Source: Solirubrobacterales bacterium
GTDB lineage: Bacteria; Actinomycetota; Thermoleophilia; Solirubrobacterales; 70-9
DNA: 43,653 nt
NCBI GenBank assembly: GCA_020438355.1
Contig: JAGQUT010000016.1
Span: 1-43,653, forward strand
Reading direction: 5' to 3'
Part shown: in pieces, positions 42,514 through 43,653 of the stretch
How positions within the stretch are numbered: position 1 is the first letter of the stretch
Layout: every line of letters begins with the position of its first letter
The notes under the pieces: generated by a model
Told to the model about the DNA's origin: nothing
The model's input: the letters and a program-made list of their open reading frames with translations, nothing else
Database searches by the model: none
Made by a program: the position numbers and the translations under genes

Positions 42514-43251
42514 GTGGCAAAGCGTGCAGCGTTGGTTACTGGTGGTTCGGGCGGTATCGGACTGGCGATCGCCAGGCGACTGGCCGAGAACGGCTACGCC
42601 GTCACGATCTCGGGACGCCGTGAAGAGAAGCTGCTCAAGGCGGCCGAAAGTCTGGCCGATGACGATCTCAAGGTTGAGGCCGTGGTCGCCGACGTGACCA
42701 GCGAGGAAGCGGTGGTCGAACTGGTCGCCGAGCACAAGCGGCAGTGGGGACGGCTCGACTGTCTGGTCAACAACGCCGGAATCGGTATCGGCCAGCCGCT
42801 GGATCAGATCCAGGCCAAACATTTCGATCTGCAGATCGCGGTCAACCTTCGGGCACTGGTCGTAGCCACGCGGGAATCAGTAGACATGCTGAAGAAAGCC
42901 GGGGGGGAACATGGCAAGGCACTGATCGTGAACCTGGCATCACTGGCAGGGGTCGAGTCGCCACCGTGGCTTTCCGTCTATGGCGCGACCAAGGCCGCCG
43001 TGATCGGGTTCTCCAAGTCGACCCAGAAGGAGCTGGTCGGGACCGGCGTTGCGGTCACGGCACTCTGCCCAGGCTTCGTCGCCACCGACATGACCGAGTT
43101 CGCTCAGGAGACCGTGCCTGCCGAGGAGATGATGCAGCCGGAGGACATCGCAGAGGCGGTCAGCTTCCTGCTGAAGGTCTCCCCCGCCTGCGCAGTACCC
43201 GAGCTGATCATGGCCCGTCCGGTCGCGGGACCCGACACCCAGGGGATGTAG
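42514..43251 (+). CDS. Short-chain dehydrogenase/reductase
   Basis: 245 residues, classical SDR. Cofactor motif VTGGSGGIGLAIA, then DVTSEEA, NNAGIGIG, the catalytic Ser in IVNLASLAG and YGATK (Tyr-x3-Lys), ending LCPGFVATDM. Arg/Lys after the first strand (SGRREEK) favour NADPH. Substrate unknown. I choose GTG at 42514, with GGAG 5 nt upstream, over an in-frame ATG at 42442. It is followed 6 nt later by a glycosyltransferase. Confidence 0.92.
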   Translation: MAKRAALVTGGSGGIGLAIARRLAENGYAVTISGRREEKLLKAAESLADDDLKVEAVVADVTSEEAVVELVAEHKRQWGRLDCLVNNAGIGIGQPLDQIQAKHFDLQIAVNLRALVVATRESVDMLKKAGGEHGKALIVNLASLAGVESPPWLSVYGATKAAVIGFSKSTQKELVGTGVAVTALCPGFVATDMTEFAQETVPAEEMMQPEDIAEAVSFLLKVSPACAVPELIMARPVAGPDTQGM

Positions 43252-43257
43252 CCCGGC

Positions 43258-43653
43258 TTGCGTTGTCTGGTCGCCGCTTTCGGCGATCCCGGTCACGTCT
43301 TCCCGGCGGTCAGCCTCGCCCGGGCCCTGAAGGGCCGGGGTCATGACGTCGTGGTCGAAACCTGGCCGCAGTGGCAGGAGGCGGTAGAAGGGGTTGGCCT
43401 GCGATTCGTCAGCGCGGACCAGTACCAGGTCTTTCCCCCTCCCCGCTCAGGTTCCCCCGGAGCTGGAGAAGCGGCGGTCGCGCTGATGCCGCTGCTGGAG
43501 GAGTTCCAACCGGACGTCGTCGTCAACGACATCCTGACCGTCGCCCCTGCGATCGCGGCTGAAGCCCACGGCTGCGCCTGGGGCACCCTGATCCCGCACA
43601 TCTATCCGGTCCAGGACCCGGGAATGCCGTTCTTCGCGATCGGGGCGGTCCCG
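43258..43653 (+). CDS. GT1-type glycosyltransferase, N-terminal part
   Basis: 132 codons visible; runs off the window end. TTG start, protein opening LRCLVAAFGDPGHVFPAVSL with ARALKGRGHDVVVETW, the usual acceptor-binding half of MGT/UGT-like GT-B enzymes; LEEFQPDVVVNDILTVAPAI follows. The donor-binding half is outside the window, so sugar and acceptor cannot be judged. It is likely co-transcribed with the SDR. Confidence 0.85.
   Translation, partial: MRCLVAAFGDPGHVFPAVSLARALKGRGHDVVVETWPQWQEAVEGVGLRFVSADQYQVFPPPRSGSPGAGEAAVALMPLLEEFQPDVVVNDILTVAPAIAAEAHGCAWGTLIPHIYPVQDPGMPFFAIGAVP

Overview
The window looks like ordinary chromosome from a high-G+C Gram-positive bacterium of the Actinobacteria. 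Solirubrobacterales/Thermoleophilia is my best guess. The grounds are G+C-rich codon use with many GTG/TTG starts, a pdxS-pdxT ... yebC-ruvC-ruvA-ruvB ... secDF ... relA gene order, a mycobacterial-type PyrR RNA site, a CysO-type sulfur carrier, copper CopCD/YcnI genes, and many genes whose -10 box lies only 6-9 nt before the start codon (leaderless mRNAs). I see no prophage, transposase, integrase or CRISPR array.

Layout. 1-4136 (minus): the pyrimidine operon pyrR-pyrB-pyrC-carA-carB, chained by 4-nt overlaps, with a PyrR RNA-binding hairpin over the pyrR Shine-Dalgarno. 4171-5279: rnz and a tRNA-Arg(CCG). 5280-8197: a small secreted protein with duplicated cysteine motifs, an ECF sigma factor fused to a zinc-finger/membrane/low-complexity tail, and an unknown anchored protein. 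8227-12380 (minus): a SAM-I riboswitch with terminator in front of a threonine-synthase-like gene and cysO, then a CDP-glucose pathway pair and an SRAP protein. 12532-18114 (plus): corA, a HIT protein, then a chain of phosphohexomutase, MBL-fold hydrolase and lipid kinase, and a thiamine-binding-type protein.

18119-19205: an AbiEi-HTH/DUF559 endonuclease-like gene lying between two direct copies of a 49-bp palindromic repeat. The second copy encodes the end of the protein. 19262-33812: the conserved RSH-recJ-secDF and ruvBAC-yebC blocks and pdxST. Here a plus-strand SBF-type transporter and a zinc-ribbon/PAS protein sit where yajC would be expected. 33867-38620: an RpiR regulator, a small zinc-finger protein, and a copper operon whose three exported proteins all have histidine as the predicted first mature residue. 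38674-43653: a DsbA-like protein, an acyltransferase-3/SGNH protein, a CAU-anticodon tRNA (probably tRNA-Ile2), a stand-alone Hpt protein, an SDR and the start of a glycosyltransferase.

The points I would follow first are: the SAM-riboswitch/threonine-synthase-like/CysO module, a candidate homocysteine-forming route; the palindrome-flanked DUF559 unit; a 78-bp element that directly follows two unrelated stop codons (corA and pdxT); and two genes whose conserved N-termini are reachable only from an ATT start.
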